DNA of 40,135 nucleotides from Alectoria sarmentosa (taxonomy: Eukaryota > Ascomycota > Lecanoromycetes > Lecanorales > Parmeliaceae), in NCBI GenBank assembly GCA_009733775.1, contig WOGZ01000300.1:1-40135 (forward strand), written 5' to 3'. Below the pieces are notes generated by a model that was not told the origin of the DNA, ran no database searches, and worked only from the letters and a program-made list of their open reading frames with translations. The translations under genes were made by a program, and so were the position numbers. This document shows positions 24,000 through 36,197 of the stretch, one piece after another (within the stretch, counting starts at the first letter, position 1; each line of letters opens with the position of its first letter).

Positions 24000-26900
24000 A
24001 TCGATCTGAATCTCGAACACGTAATGTTTAATGATATTATTATTTATAATATTTCAAAAATAACCACCCAAATTGCTTCAATAACCGACGAATTTCCGAA
24101 AATTTGAATAAATCAAAATGTCACCGTGAACATTTCTGAAAAAAAATGAATACTCATATCTCTCAAATCAAATTTTATATTTAAATCTTTTCGAATTTAC
24201 CCTATCAATCAAAAGAACAAAAACGTTATTAATGAAACGTTTAATAAACTTTATAAACAAAACAAAATGCAATAAATCAATCAATTTACGTTTTATAATT
24301 ATTCAATATTCATAATATGAAAACAATTATTTAATGATTCTCGAAAAGATCGAATTATTATAAATATTCGAAGTCTTAACAAAATTACAAAATTCGATTT
24401 TTATTCATTATCGTTATAATCAAATATTATCTTTATTATAACGAGATTTCTTTACATCTCTACGATAAACGAAAACGATTATTTTCATCAATTTCTTATT
24501 CGTTATAAAAATCGATATAAGTTTATAATAATTTTTCATCGAGAATAAAAACAATATAATGTTGCTTTTATGAAATATAAAAAATCATTATTATATATTC
24601 AAAAACAAACGAATAAGATTTTCAAACTTATTCGAGAATTTGTTAAAACTTATATAAATAACATAATTATTTTCTCAAAAACGTTATCAGAGCATTTGAA
24701 TTATCTTAAAAAAATGTTCATTTTTTTTCGTCAAAAAAGAATCAATTTTAATTTCAAAAAATCATTTTTAAATTATTCTTTCGTGATTCTTTTTAAATAG
24801 CGAGTCGATTTTTTAAACTTATTTACATTTGAAAAAAAACTTATTATTATTATAACACTCCGTTTTTTAGAAATTTTACGACAATTAAAGATTTTCTTAA
24901 AATTCACCGATTAACTTTGATTATTAATATTCAAATACGCGTAATAAGCAAATCCTTTATAACAAAAAAAAACGAATCTTATCAAGAAAATATTTAAAGA
25001 ATCAAAGAATTATTCTCAAAAGCGTTAATTCGATATTTCATTTTACGAACTTATAAAAACAAAAATTCAAACATTTAAGAATTTTCAAAAAGCATTTTTC
25101 AATCTTATTTTTCTGATACATTTCGATTTTAATCATCATCTTTATATTAATTTAAACGCTTTTAAGAAATGAAGATTCGTTATTATAATTTATTATATAA
25201 TTAATGATTCTAACGAACCTTTTTCGCGCACGAATATATAATCGATCATATTTATTAATAAAATGCTCAATCAAGCGAAATAAAATTATTAATTTATAAA
25301 ATTGAAAATTATCGAAATAATTTGGGTAATCAAAAAAATATGACATATGATAAAATTCATTAAGAAATCACTTATAATAATATATATTAATTATTTTATT
25401 ATCGTATTAATATCTTGATAAATTAATCTCATCATCTCAAATATTAATAAATTCAATTTACGCCTAATGCGCGCTTTTCAATATTTATCGATATTTGATT
25501 TTTTCGTGCGTTATAAAACAAAAAAAATAAACGTCGTTTTTAATGCTTTATCACATCTTTTAAAAAATCTTATTATGATATCGAAGAATGATTTGAGAAT
25601 ATTAAAAGCTTTATATAAATAAGCAATGAAAGTTATTAAATAAAACTTCTATTTCATGAAAAAAAAGTTATTTTCTAAAAAAGCGAAATTATTTGTCATT
25701 TATCATATTATTTTTATAAAAATGTTCGATAATTTCAAATTACGTTTCATTTTTAAATATATCAAAAATGAATAATGAAATAAGATTTTCGAAATAATTC
25801 GATGAATTGCAAAAAAAATTACTTCAGATCAATTTGAGAAAATCTCACAATCTTTATAAAGATTTGTTATTTCACGATTTTTATAAAATTTTATTATCGC
25901 AAAAGGAGTCCCATCGCAACAAATCTCCGATTTTCATTTCGAAAATTTCGTCGATAATCGATTAAACCTTCGATTTAAAATTCGAGATGAATTGATTTAT
26001 TATACGAATTTCCATAATGATTAAAAAAGATTATATATTTTCAATGCATTAAAAAGAGAAATCTTCGAATTAATTCATAATTATCAACATTATAAAAAAT
26101 TTCATAAAACGTATAATCGAATTATAAACTTTATTTATATGCGATATTTATTAAAACATTTTCGAGCATACATAAATTATTATTCGAAATGTGAATTAAA
26201 TCAAATTAAACGTCATAAATCTTATGAAAGCATAATTCTCATTAACAAACCAAAAATCCCATTTCACATTATAATTATGAATTTCATAATCGCGTTTTCA
26301 TTGATAGCAAACGATTTCGATAATCTATTTATAATAACAAATAAGTTCTTTAAAAGAATTTTATTAACATTTGAAAAGATTATTTACATTGCTGCGAAAT
26401 AAGCGAATATTTTTTTTATAAATCTTATATAACAAAAATAAGAGATTCTTTATATCATAATTAATGATAAAAATTCGAAATTTATATCAAATCTATGATA
26501 AACGATTTTTCATAAATTAAAAACGAAAATTCTTATTTCAACGATTTATTATTCTCAAACGAACGAATAATTCGAGCGTATAAATCAAATCATAAAAATC
26601 GCGTTTCGTTACTTCATTACGATCAATTCAAATATTAATTGAACACTCGTTTTTTCGTACCTTATAAATAATTTGAATAATTTCAAAAACCAATCTATTA
26701 AGATATCATCGAACGAAATTCTTTACGAATTCAATGTTCGTGACACACTCGAATTACTTATTAAATTATCATAAAAGGATTTTAATCGTTTATAACAAAT
26801 GAAGCGAGAACAAATTGAAGATGTCATTATATTCGCAAATACTCTTATAAAAATTTATTACGACAAATCTTATACGACTTTAAAATTAAAACGTGATAAT

Positions 26901-27773
26901 ATAACATATTTATGTTTGCATCATAAATATGAAATATTAAGCCTTAATAACCGAAAATTACATTATCAAAAAGTCGATTTATTTCAAATTCTCGAGAAAA
27001 TGAGATTTTTCATTTATCGTTTAAAACTTTTTTCAATCATAAAGATTCATTTTATTATATCGATAACTTAATTGAAATTTATTTCGAATGATGATTTATA
27101 TGAACATCTTCATAACATAAATTTTCCTCTCATAAAAGAAAAAAAAAACGTCGATCTCGATTTTATTTTCAAAAACAAATCTTACGAAATCGAACGATTT
27201 TTGAAATGACGTGATATCGAAAGAAATATCATATATTTAATCAAATAAAAAAATTGTGATAACGAACATAATGTTTAATATCTCGTATATGCATTTCAAA
27301 AAACCCGAGATCTTATAAACGAATGTGATGTTACGATCATCGAATAAGGCTTAAAAAAATGAGATCACCTTCGCAAGAAGCTATAAATTATCGATTTCGA
27401 TAAATCTAAAAATATTCCTATTAAAAAGCGAGAACGTTCACGAAAAAAAGTCATTTTCAAATCGATTTGAGAATGCTTATTATCGAATTTCTAATTTCGT
27501 AATACGAAAAAAAGTTTTTGAAAAAGTTCTCGAGAACGAATTTTCAAATTATGAGTGAAATTTACATCACATTTCAAACTTTATCCTTAAAAACGAAATG
27601 TGTTTTCGAAATAAATTTTCGTGATATCTTTGTTTATATCAACGAGGATATCGTATAAGAAAGAAATTTCTTATTATGTGTTTCGAAACGAACTTCGAAA
27701 GAGATTTTTATATTGTTTTATTTATATCTCTATCACAGCGAGGGCGCTATTTTTTTTATTTTTTGTTAACATT

Positions 27774-27933
27774 TGTTATGAATAGCAAGAAAAAAAGGAA
27801 CGAAGAAAACGAAGATAACGTCATAACAAAAAATTAAATAAACAATGTTAAATAATAGATTTCTTGATAGCTTCTCGATAATCAATCTTACATTCATAAT
27901 TAAAATTCTTGTTCGAGCATAGCTCCCTTAACA
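27774..27933 (+). repeat. Element C 3' LTR
   Basis: This 160-bp repeat starts TGTTATGAAT and ends CTTAACA, and matches 20430-20589 with only transitions. The downstream GTTTT at 27934-27938 is the target-site copy. A purine-rich GCGAGGGCGC lies 26 bases upstream, near the end of pol. Confidence 0.93.
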
Positions 27934-27938
27934 GTTTT

Positions 27939-28318
27939 ATTATTTCGAATCTTTCATTATTAAAACACATTTTCGTTCATATTCTCGCATTTATTTTTTT
28001 AAATCTTTTAACGTTTTAATGAAAAGAGACAATCTCTTTATTTTATTATATGTCTTTAATCAAATTTTCGAATTCGAGAACATCGATAAATTTTATTTTA
28101 AAACATCAAATTCATTTCGTTTAATTTCGATTTTATTAAAATCGAAGAAATAAATTACTTTAAAACACGTTAATCTTTTTTTTAAAATATTAAATCATTC
28201 ACGATTAAAAAGATCGTTAAAAAAAAGGTTTTTATTAGAAAAAAACATGATAAAATAAAATGATTAACAAGCGCATTATCGTCTTCGAGGATGTGAAAGA
28301 TTTTCGATGAAAAACAAT
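27939..28318 (+). mobile_element. Element B, internal piece between element C and the B 3' LTR
   Basis: This is the rest of the B 3' region after the C insertion. When it is joined to the left side through the single GTTTT target, the plus frame used at 20103-20429 stays open for about thirty codons. That supports one interrupted reading frame. No known domain is visible. Confidence 0.6.
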
Positions 28319-28506
28319 TATTATGATTGTTTATTAAACAGTTTGACATTTAATATAACGTAATTTTCTTAATATAAAGAATATAAGAATCATCACACAC
28401 TCAATGATATAACTTGTTTTCCTATTTTCTTTTATTCTTTTGTTTTCGTATATGAGAAAGATCATTTCGTGATATAGAAACCTCATTTCTATCGAAAACC
28501 TTATCA
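28319..28506 (+). repeat. Element B 3' LTR
   Basis: This 188-bp partner of 10639-10826 starts TATTATGA (RIP-altered TG) and ends CTTATCA. It is followed directly by the AAATG target-site copy at 28507-28511. Confidence 0.9.
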
Positions 28507-28628
28507 AAATGTTTCGAAAAGAATCTTAAAAAATGTTTTAAAAAAGGTTTTAAAAAATGTGTTAACGCATAAAACAAAATTTTCTTTTAAAAACATAAAC
28601 ATTTTCTTTTTAAATTCATATCGATAAC

Positions 28629-28970
28629 GCATATTTTAAATAATTTTCTTCAAAAAGCTTCGAAATCTTTTAAATTTCTTTTGCAAAAAACTTTTTTCGT
28701 AATTTATTTAAAATCTTTCACAAATATCAAGTAAGAAAGTTTCGACGGTTTATTTTAAAAAAAAACTCGAAAAATTTCTTGAAACATGTTTCGACGAATC
28801 TTTCGATAAACTTTCGTAAATAAATAACGTATATTTTGAAACATAGCATTTCTTTTCAAAAAACTTCGACATTTTTTTCATTTTTTCATTTTTATAATTT
28901 AATTCAAAATCTTTCGCAAAAATCTTAAGCAGATAAAGTTTTAACGATTATTTTAAAAATGCTTTAATAA
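28629..28970. repeat. Diverged tandem duplication of about 200 bp
   Basis: The stretch from about 28629 to 28765 resembles that from about 28829 to 28968. Shared landmarks are ATATTTTRAA, then TTTCTTTTCAAAAAACTTCGA-like sequence, then AATTTAWTTMAAAATCTTTC, then GATAAAGTTTTAACGRTT-like sequence before a run of TTTTAAAA. In element A's inferred orientation it lies near the 3' end. Confidence 0.6.
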
Positions 28971-31900
28971 ACGTTTTAATCGCACGAAAATGAGTTTTTT
29001 TTAAACGTATTTTCGAAAATTTTTAAAAAAATTTCATATATAAATTGATCAATATTTAATTAATATATAAGATTTTTGAAATCAATAAAGTCTTTTTTAA
29101 AAATGCTCGATTAAGAAAACGAATTCGTTTATAACGCACGATTTAAAAGAATATTAAAAATGTTTTAAAAGTTTCAACGAGATAATTTAAACGCGGAACA
29201 AATTGTTTTAAATAATTATTATAATATAAATGCTTGATTTTTCGATCATTTAATTATAAATGTAAAAAATCGTTTATAAAATTCATCGTAACTTTTTATT
29301 CGAAATGAATCTCTTTATCGAACTTTTAATTTTTTTATATTCTTTTGATATATTATAATTAAATCGTCGATATAATAAGTAATTATTCGAATTTTTCAAT
29401 TATAACGAATTATCATTTTTTGCTTTTAAAGATTAAATTATTATTTAATTATATTATAAATATTCGCTCGATAAATCAAATATCGTTTAATTATATATAA
29501 ATAAAGTTTAAAATTCTTAAATTCTTTCATTTATTTCTTAATATCTCGATTAAAAAAGATTAAGAATTTCGAAATAATAATCGAAAATATATATATTTAA
29601 TCAAATAATATGCTCGTAATAAACAATTTTAAATAATTAATAATTTATATATTCACGACATTTGCGAATTTGAATATTCGTTAATTTCATTTTTATTATA
29701 AATTGAGATTTGAATTAAATTATTTACGTAAGATTTTCTTTAAAATTCGATTAAAGGTTTTCATTAAATTTAAATTTTTTTAAAACATTAAACGAATTAT
29801 ATTTAATGTGAACTTTCTCTTTTTATAAAAATTCGCGAAGTTCGTTATTAAAAAAATGTTATTTTCGATCATAATAAATTGTATAAAATTTTCGATACAT
29901 TACGAAAACATATTTTAAATATCAAATTACATTTTTTATATTAACGATTTTAATAATAAATAAATGATTAAATTGTGAAAAGTAATAAATCATATTGAAA
30001 ATATATGCATTTTCTACTTTAATAATTGAAAACGATTTTATAAAATTTATTCTTTATAATTGAAATGAATATATAATTATAATAAAATTTAATAATTAAA
30101 ATCGAACGATAAAATCGTGTTTCGCGTATTTAAAACATTTTATAATATATTTATTAATATCTTAAAATTAACTTAATTAATAATATATTTCTCGAAGTTT
30201 TATATAAATGTTTATTTTTATTCAATAATCATTTTCATTATATGTTTTTTTAAGTATTTTCAAGATCTTTTCTTTTAATACGCATAATAAATAAATATCT
30301 TTTTAAAAAACTTATAAAATATATCGTATTATTCGATATTTATAAATTTTATATAATAAAGTAGTTATAAAAACTTCGAGAACTTTTATAAAATATCGAT
30401 ATACGTTTTTAAATCACATATTATTTCGATAATTAACAATTTAAATCGTAATTTCGACGTTTTTTAAAATAATAAAAATAAGAAAAAAAACGATAATTTT
30501 CAAAGAAAAAGTCGAAACATTTTATAAAATGCTTTTATTAATGATTTCGAATTAATTTATAAAATTAAAAGATGTAAAAAAATGATCAAATTCGTTCTTT
30601 TTATTTTTTTATATTTAAAAAAAAAATTATATATCAAATTTTTACATTAACGTAACAATAATAAAAAATTTAAATATTTCGAAAAATCGAATAACGTTTT
30701 CGAAAGATCATTTATAATTTTATTTCGAGATTTTGAAATATATTGAATAATGAAATTTAAACGTTATAATTAATTTATTTAATAATTATAAATTTTATCT
30801 TATAAATTTAACTCGAAAAAATGAATAAGAGATTTATAATTAATATAAATAATAATAAATTGATATAAATGTTTATATAAATAATTATATTTTTTGCAAA
30901 ATGTAATTATAATATATGATTTTCTTTTATAAATAAAATATTTTCGCTAAATGAAATTAAATGTGAAAAAATTATAAAAAATAAATATTTCGACGTTTAT
31001 AAAAGATTTCGAAATCTTTTGCGAAACGAAAGCAAAAAAAGATCTTATTTAAATAATTGAAACTTTTAACAAAAAATCGTTTTTTAATAAAATTTGAAAT
31101 TGAGTTATAATATATCTTATTACAAATTTGAAAGCGTTTATATAAATATAAATAATAAAGATAAAATTAATTTTATATATGCTCGTTTTAATAACACATT
31201 TAATTTTTAAGATTTTAAAAGAAAATTATTTTGATTGTATTTATCGTTATATTATTTTATTGATAAATCTTGAAAATAAGCGAACGATTTCAAAAAAGTT
31301 TTTGATTTATCGACGTATAATGTTAATAATATTTAAAAAATTCGTATTTCGATTTAATTTAAAAAGATTCATCATTTAATTATCTTAATAACACATTTTT
31401 TTAAAATATAAATCAAATCTTTTATAATATAAGTTATTTTAAATATCTTAATAAATTTCGCAAATAAACGAAGCTTTTTAAAAAATAATAACAATTTATT
31501 TTATTTCATTTTTAAAAAAAAATGATCTCGAAAAAATCTAAATAAATTTTCGAAATTTCGAAAGTTTTTAAAAAAATCGTTTATATGAAATATAATAAAT
31601 GAAAAATAATCGAAATCGAAAAATGTAATAAAGAAGATTTTGAATTTAAAATTAATATAAAATCAAAAACGCGATATGTTAATTCTATTATAATAAAGTT
31701 TATAAATTGAAAATCTTATTATATATAAATAAATTGTATTTAATTAATATCAAAAATCGTGAATACGAAATAATGTTTATTATTTAAATATAATAAAATC
31801 GTCAAATAAACGTATTTAAAATCTATTAAAAACAAATATTTATAACGCGAATTGAATAAATAATTATAAATTTTCGAAGATAATTTCAAATGTGCATTAA

Positions 31901-34900
31901 AAAGCAGCTTAATAATACGAAAATAATCGAAAATTATACGAAATTCGTTATTTAATTATAAATCTTTTATTTTATCGATTATAATTATTTTAACATTTTA
32001 TTTAAATAATCTTTTATTAATAAATTTCGATAATTTATACACTTTTTCTTTTAATTTATCTTGAATTAATTTTTTCAATTATTATTCAATATAAAAAAAT
32101 TATCGTTTTTGTGATTTTTATAAAATAAACTTAATGTCGAAAATAATACAAATTCGATATATAATTAAATCGATATAAGATAAATTTGTGAAATTTTTAC
32201 GATTTAAATGTTTATATTAATAAAATAATTATAATATTTTAAATTTGTTTACTATCGTAAAAATGAGAGATTTTTACATTTTTTTTAATTTTTATTATTT
32301 CGTTTATATTTTTAAATTTTTCGAAAAAAGGTAATTTTATAAAAGATTTTATAATACTCTTTTTATTAAAAAAACATTTTTCAATTGCATTTTTGAAAAT
32401 AATAAAATTAAGATTTTTAATGCGTAAAAGATTTCGATAAATTATTTCAATCGATATATAAATAATATTTCAAAAAATTATGATTTAATTTAAGAAAAGA
32501 ATTCGATAAAAAAAATGAATTTTTCAAAAAAAATTCCACATTTTTTTTTCGCACATTTTATTAATTTAACGTCTTGCGAAAAACGAAATAAATTTATTAA
32601 AAATTTTATTAAACATTTTCAACGTCGAAAAGGTTATTATTTGAATTAAAATTTTCGAAAAAATTTGAAAAATTAATTTTCTCGACGATAATCTTTAACG
32701 ATATTTTTAATCTTATTATAACAAGTTTGAAATATATTAAAAAATTATAATCTTTATAAAAAACAAGTTTCGATTTTATAATCTCACGAATTTTTTTATT
32801 AACATATTTATTATTAATAAAAATCGTAAATTGACGTATAAAAATAAAAGCATTTATTAAATAAAGTTAAAAAGTTTTCAAAATTAAACTTAAATATTCA
32901 AAACGATTAAATTTAATAATGAAAATTAATTTTAATATTATAAAATAGCGAATATATTTTTATATTTTTTTAGTTTCGATATACAATTATATTCAATATT
33001 TGAAAACAATATCACGATAATTAATAATGCGTATAAATAATTTTTTAAATTCGATATTTAAAAAAAGATAAATAAATAAATTAAAAAAACGAATTAATTT
33101 TATAAACGTTATATTTATATTAAAATCTTGATTTGTTTAAATCTAAAATTTCTCAAAAAGCATTTCGAATTCGTTCGACTTTTTTATCAAAATAAATATT
33201 TTAAAAGCTTTATTTATATTAATCAAAGAGCTTAAAAAACGTGTATGCTTTTTTATTTTCATAACATTTATTATTTTCATTTTGAAAAATGAAATTAAAA
33301 CGAATTATTTATTATTATTCGTGGTTTAAATAAATAATAATGAAATTATTTAAAGAAATTATTAAAATGTTTATATCGATTGAAATTGCATAAATTAAAA
33401 CATTTATAAAATGTTTTAAAATATATAAGCATTTAAAACATTTATTAAATAAAAATAAATTGAAAAAACATTAATTTTAATTAAAGTTTTATAAAAGTCT
33501 TCGATAAACGCTTCTTCGAAATTCGAATACATAAACGCTTTAATTTTTTATATATAATTAACGATTATATAACGAAATTTATTTAAATTATATCGATCTT
33601 ATTATTTTATAAAAAGTAACGTATAAAAATCGATGAGTTATATTTTTTAAAAGAATTATTAAACATTTTTATCAAAGATTACAACTCGATTTTTTTATCG
33701 ACACGTTTTTTATTTTTTCTTTTAAAACGATCTTCGACGATTTTTGATAAAATAATTTAAAATAAAAAAAATTACTTTAATAAAAATGTCGAAACAATTA
33801 TCGATTATTTTAAAAAATAAAAATGTTGAAAAAAAACAAAAATTAATTGAGATCTCGATTTCGATAATTTTTTTATTAACGTTGAAAAGAATCGATAAAT
33901 TATATAAAATCTTTTTTTTTAGATTTTTTGATATGTACTCGCTTATTTAAATCAAATTCTTTTTCGAAAAAGATTTTAATAATATACACATTTACCATAA
34001 AATAAAACTTATTTAAATTAATTATTTTAAAAGATAATAAATTTGTTTACGAAAAAATATAAAAATCAATAAAAGATTTCGAAATAACTCGATTTAATTC
34101 AATAAAAGCGAAAGAAATTATTATATTATATAATTTAATAATTTCGTTATACTCGTCGAAATTTATAAAAACAAAATTTGCTTATAAATTATTATTAAAT
34201 ATAATTATTTTTAAATATAATTATTTTTATATAAATAATAATAAAATTATATATATTTTCGAATTATAATCTTTAATTTCACATTTAATATAAAGCAATT
34301 CGTTTTTCGCATAAAATTAATAAAAAAATATCGTTTATTTATAAATTCTTTGAGAAAAAATAATTCGATATTTTCTTCGAAACAAACAAATAATTTGAAT
34401 AAAAACTTACGAGAAAATTCGAATTTTTATTCGATCGATTCGTATTTTATATTAAAACGTGAAATGAAGTTTCAAATTTATATAAAAACTTTGATAAACT
34501 CTTTTGAAATCTAATTCGCTTATTAAATTCTTTATTTTATTATAATAAATTAATATAAAAAAATCAAGAAAAAGAATTTTAAAGTAATAAATTACAAAAT
34601 ACTTTAAAATTTTAATACAACTTTAAAAGAGAAGTTATTTATTATCTCGATAAATTCTTTTTTATAAAACATTTATAAAATAATAATTTATTCAACTTAC
34701 TTTCTTCTTTCGTAAGTTTTTAGATTTTTACATTAACACGTTTTATTTTCTTAATTAAATTATAAACGAAATGAAGAAATCAATTAATAATAATTATATC
34801 TCGCATAATTTTTTTTCGAATTTCATAATCATCGATATTTTGAATAAAAAGCTTAAAAATTATATTAAACATTATTAATTTAAATAAGATAAAAATTATC

Positions 34901-35331
34901 GCAAGCATCGAAACAGATTTATTTTTAATATTAACATCTTTTATAAAATTACAAATTCTTTTATAATAAATTGATAATAATTCATTAAAACGTTAATAAA
35001 GCTCGATAAATTTTATTTCAAATAATATAAATGAGATTTCGATTTCTTTTAATAAAAAGACTTTATAAAATAAAATTCGAAAATTATTAATGATAACGAA
35101 AATAAAAGATGTTTTTATTTTCGTAAAAAAATGACGAGTATCAAAATCTTTCTCAGATTACTTAACAACATTTTCGATTAAAAACATATTGAAATAATCG
35201 AAATATGTCGTAAAAGAAAATCGATTTACTTCGTTTTAATAATCTTTTATCTTAAAATTAAATTTGTTTAATTATCTCTCGATCGTGATATCGATAATAT
35301 TCGAAAAGATTTTATATAAAACAAATGTAAG

Positions 35332-35491
35332 TGTTACGGATATCTTTGACAAGAAAGGAACGGAGATGAAGGAGATAGTGACTTGATAAATATGTTTACA
35401 AGAACAGAATTCTCCATAGCTTTCTTAGAAATTAATCAATCTTACACACACTCAGGAAATTTCTACTATGATAGCTGAAGCTTCCATAACA
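35332..35491 (+). repeat. Solo LTR related to element C, little mutated
   Basis: This 160-bp sequence starts TGTTACGGAT and ends TTCCATAACA. It has the same length as the C LTRs and shares their first ten bases, the AATCAATCTTACAC core and the TAACA end, but the middle differs, so it belongs to a related subfamily. Flanks are GTAAG (35327-35331) and GTGAG (35492-35496), a 5-bp target duplication with one G-to-A difference. No internal element adjoins it, so it is a solo LTR left by recombination. Its content of CA and TG is much higher than that of its surroundings. Confidence 0.85.
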
Positions 35492-36043
35492 GTGAGACGT
35501 AATATAATTATTATTGTAAAGCTTCGAAAAAATATTGAAATATTGATTTATATAAAAGTTTTTGATCGTACGAAAGAATTAAAATGAATATTTTAATTTT
35601 TATTCGAGAAGAAAATGTTTTTATAATAAAAGAAAAAACGTTTAAAATCGTTTAAATTGTAATTTGATAAGTTTCTCGAAAAATCGAGATAATCAAAAAT
35701 GTAATAAAAGATTAATTTTTTTAATAAACTTCTTTTAAATTAATATAAACTATTTGAGAAAATTAAGATGAAAAAATGATAACGTTACGATAATAAAAGA
35801 GATTATAACAACTTTCGAAAGATTAAAAAAGATTTGATAACAACAATTTGAAAATAATAAAAAGTTTATAATAAAAGACTTTTAAAAGAGCTTGAAAAGA
35901 TATAAAAATGAAATTAAAAAAGAATAATTAAAGTTTCTTCGATCGATGTAAATAAAAGTATTATAAAAACGATTGAAAATAATTATTAAAACGATCGACT
36001 TCAAAATCATATAAAACTTCGTGTATATTTATTAAAAACAAAA

Positions 36044-36197
36044 TGTTATAAGAGAAAGATTTTTGTGAATAAAAGAAATATAAATTTTAGAAAGTTTATA
36101 ATAAAAGTTATATATTAAATAGAAATTAAAAGTTAAATTATATGAGATTTAGCTGCAAAAAACTTTTTTATAATCTTATTTATCAACTTATATAACA
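36044..36197 (-). repeat. LTR of element A, right copy (probable 5' LTR)
   Basis: This 154-bp copy matches 10322-10475 without gaps and keeps perfect terminal inverted repeats, TGTTATA...TATAACA. Read on the minus strand it contains AT-rich TATA-like sequence and a pyrimidine-rich end, as LTRs usually do. Immediately to its right the minus strand is reverse-transcriptase coding sequence of element D, whose continuation lies left of the other copy. The pair therefore brackets one insertion. Confidence 0.75.

Larger units (their letters stand above)
21300..27760 (+). pseudogene. Element C gag-pol relic
   Basis: Gag is represented by the open stretch at 21731-21943 (KREPRKYAQKILKSIKDTN) and a finger at 22703-22768 reading CNKCNISFSSKNKLFKHLRK followed by Thr-Tyr, a C-x2-C-x12-H-x4-C pattern with the last Cys changed to Tyr. 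Protease traces at about 23270-23350 read LFETDIITFQDIIMNLKARI, like LLGTD-type retropepsin tails. Reverse transcriptase has YINNIIIFSKTLSEHLNYL at 24654-24710 (YxDD changed to YINN) and RINFNFKKSFLNYSFVIL. RNase H traces lie at 25080-25330. Integrase has HNYQH at 26076-26090 and YYSKCELNQIKRHKSY, the HHCC site with one Cys changed to Tyr, then PFHIIIMNFI. The C-terminal region is 26799-27071. The chromodomain (27180-27330) reads SYEIERFLK, DIERNIIYLIK and NCDNEH with stops at Trp positions. Confidence 0.9.
20430..27933 (+). mobile_element. Element C: complete but RIP-mutated Ty3/gypsy chromovirus, innermost layer
   Basis: C spans 7504 bp. Its two 160-bp LTRs (20430-20589 and 27774-27933) differ only by transitions, and a perfect 5-bp target-site duplication, GTTTT, lies at 20425-20429 and 27934-27938. 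The order of domains is gag (about 21300-22770, with a zinc finger), protease (about 23200-23350), reverse transcriptase (about 24380-24900), RNase H (about 25080-25330), integrase (about 26060-26700), the integrase C-terminal region (26799-27071) and a chromodomain (about 27180-27330). It is inserted in the 3' region of element B. It is less mutated than B and the outer layers, keeping more CpT, CpC and CpA. Stops throughout show that it no longer encodes working proteins. Confidence 0.93.
10639..28506 (+). mobile_element. Element B: RIP-mutated Ty3/gypsy chromovirus interrupted by element C
   Basis: B is bounded by two 188-bp direct repeats (10639-10826 and 28319-28506) that differ only by transitions where I aligned them. 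It is flanked by a perfect 5-bp target-site duplication, AAATG, at 10634-10638 and 28507-28511. Removing C and its duplicated target leaves about 10.36 kb, long for a fungal gypsy element. Internal traces in plus-strand order are a gag zinc finger (about 13658-13726), protease (about 13980-14310), reverse transcriptase (about 14800-15600), RNase H (about 15800-16150), integrase (about 16600-17250), the integrase C-terminal region (17264-17540) and a chromodomain (about 17700-17860). A further 2.9 kb lies downstream. Every coding part carries stops, so the element is dead. It sits inside element A. Confidence 0.9.
28512..36043 (-). mobile_element. Element A, main internal part; coding content not identified
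   Basis: This 7.5-kb stretch lies between the B insertion and the right LTR of A. With the 163-bp piece at 10476-10638, both LTRs included and the solo LTR removed, A would be about 7.8 kb, close to C at 7.5 kb. The sequence is among the most heavily mutated in the window. On the minus strand some stretches look coding, for example near 31380-31140 (LYVDKSKTFLKSFAYFQDLS and onward) and near 29390-29290. I could not recognise reverse transcriptase, integrase or chromodomain, so A may be a non-autonomous LTR element or simply too decayed. The minus orientation rests on the LTR features. Confidence 0.45.

Noticed and set aside
14111..31379. Open frames of 60-118 codons across the AT-rich block as possible genes.
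   Set aside because: They are either fragments of gag-pol domains with stops on both sides (for example 24570-24800, 26139-26402, 26799-27071) or antisense and random frames with no matching start context. None is an intact gene.
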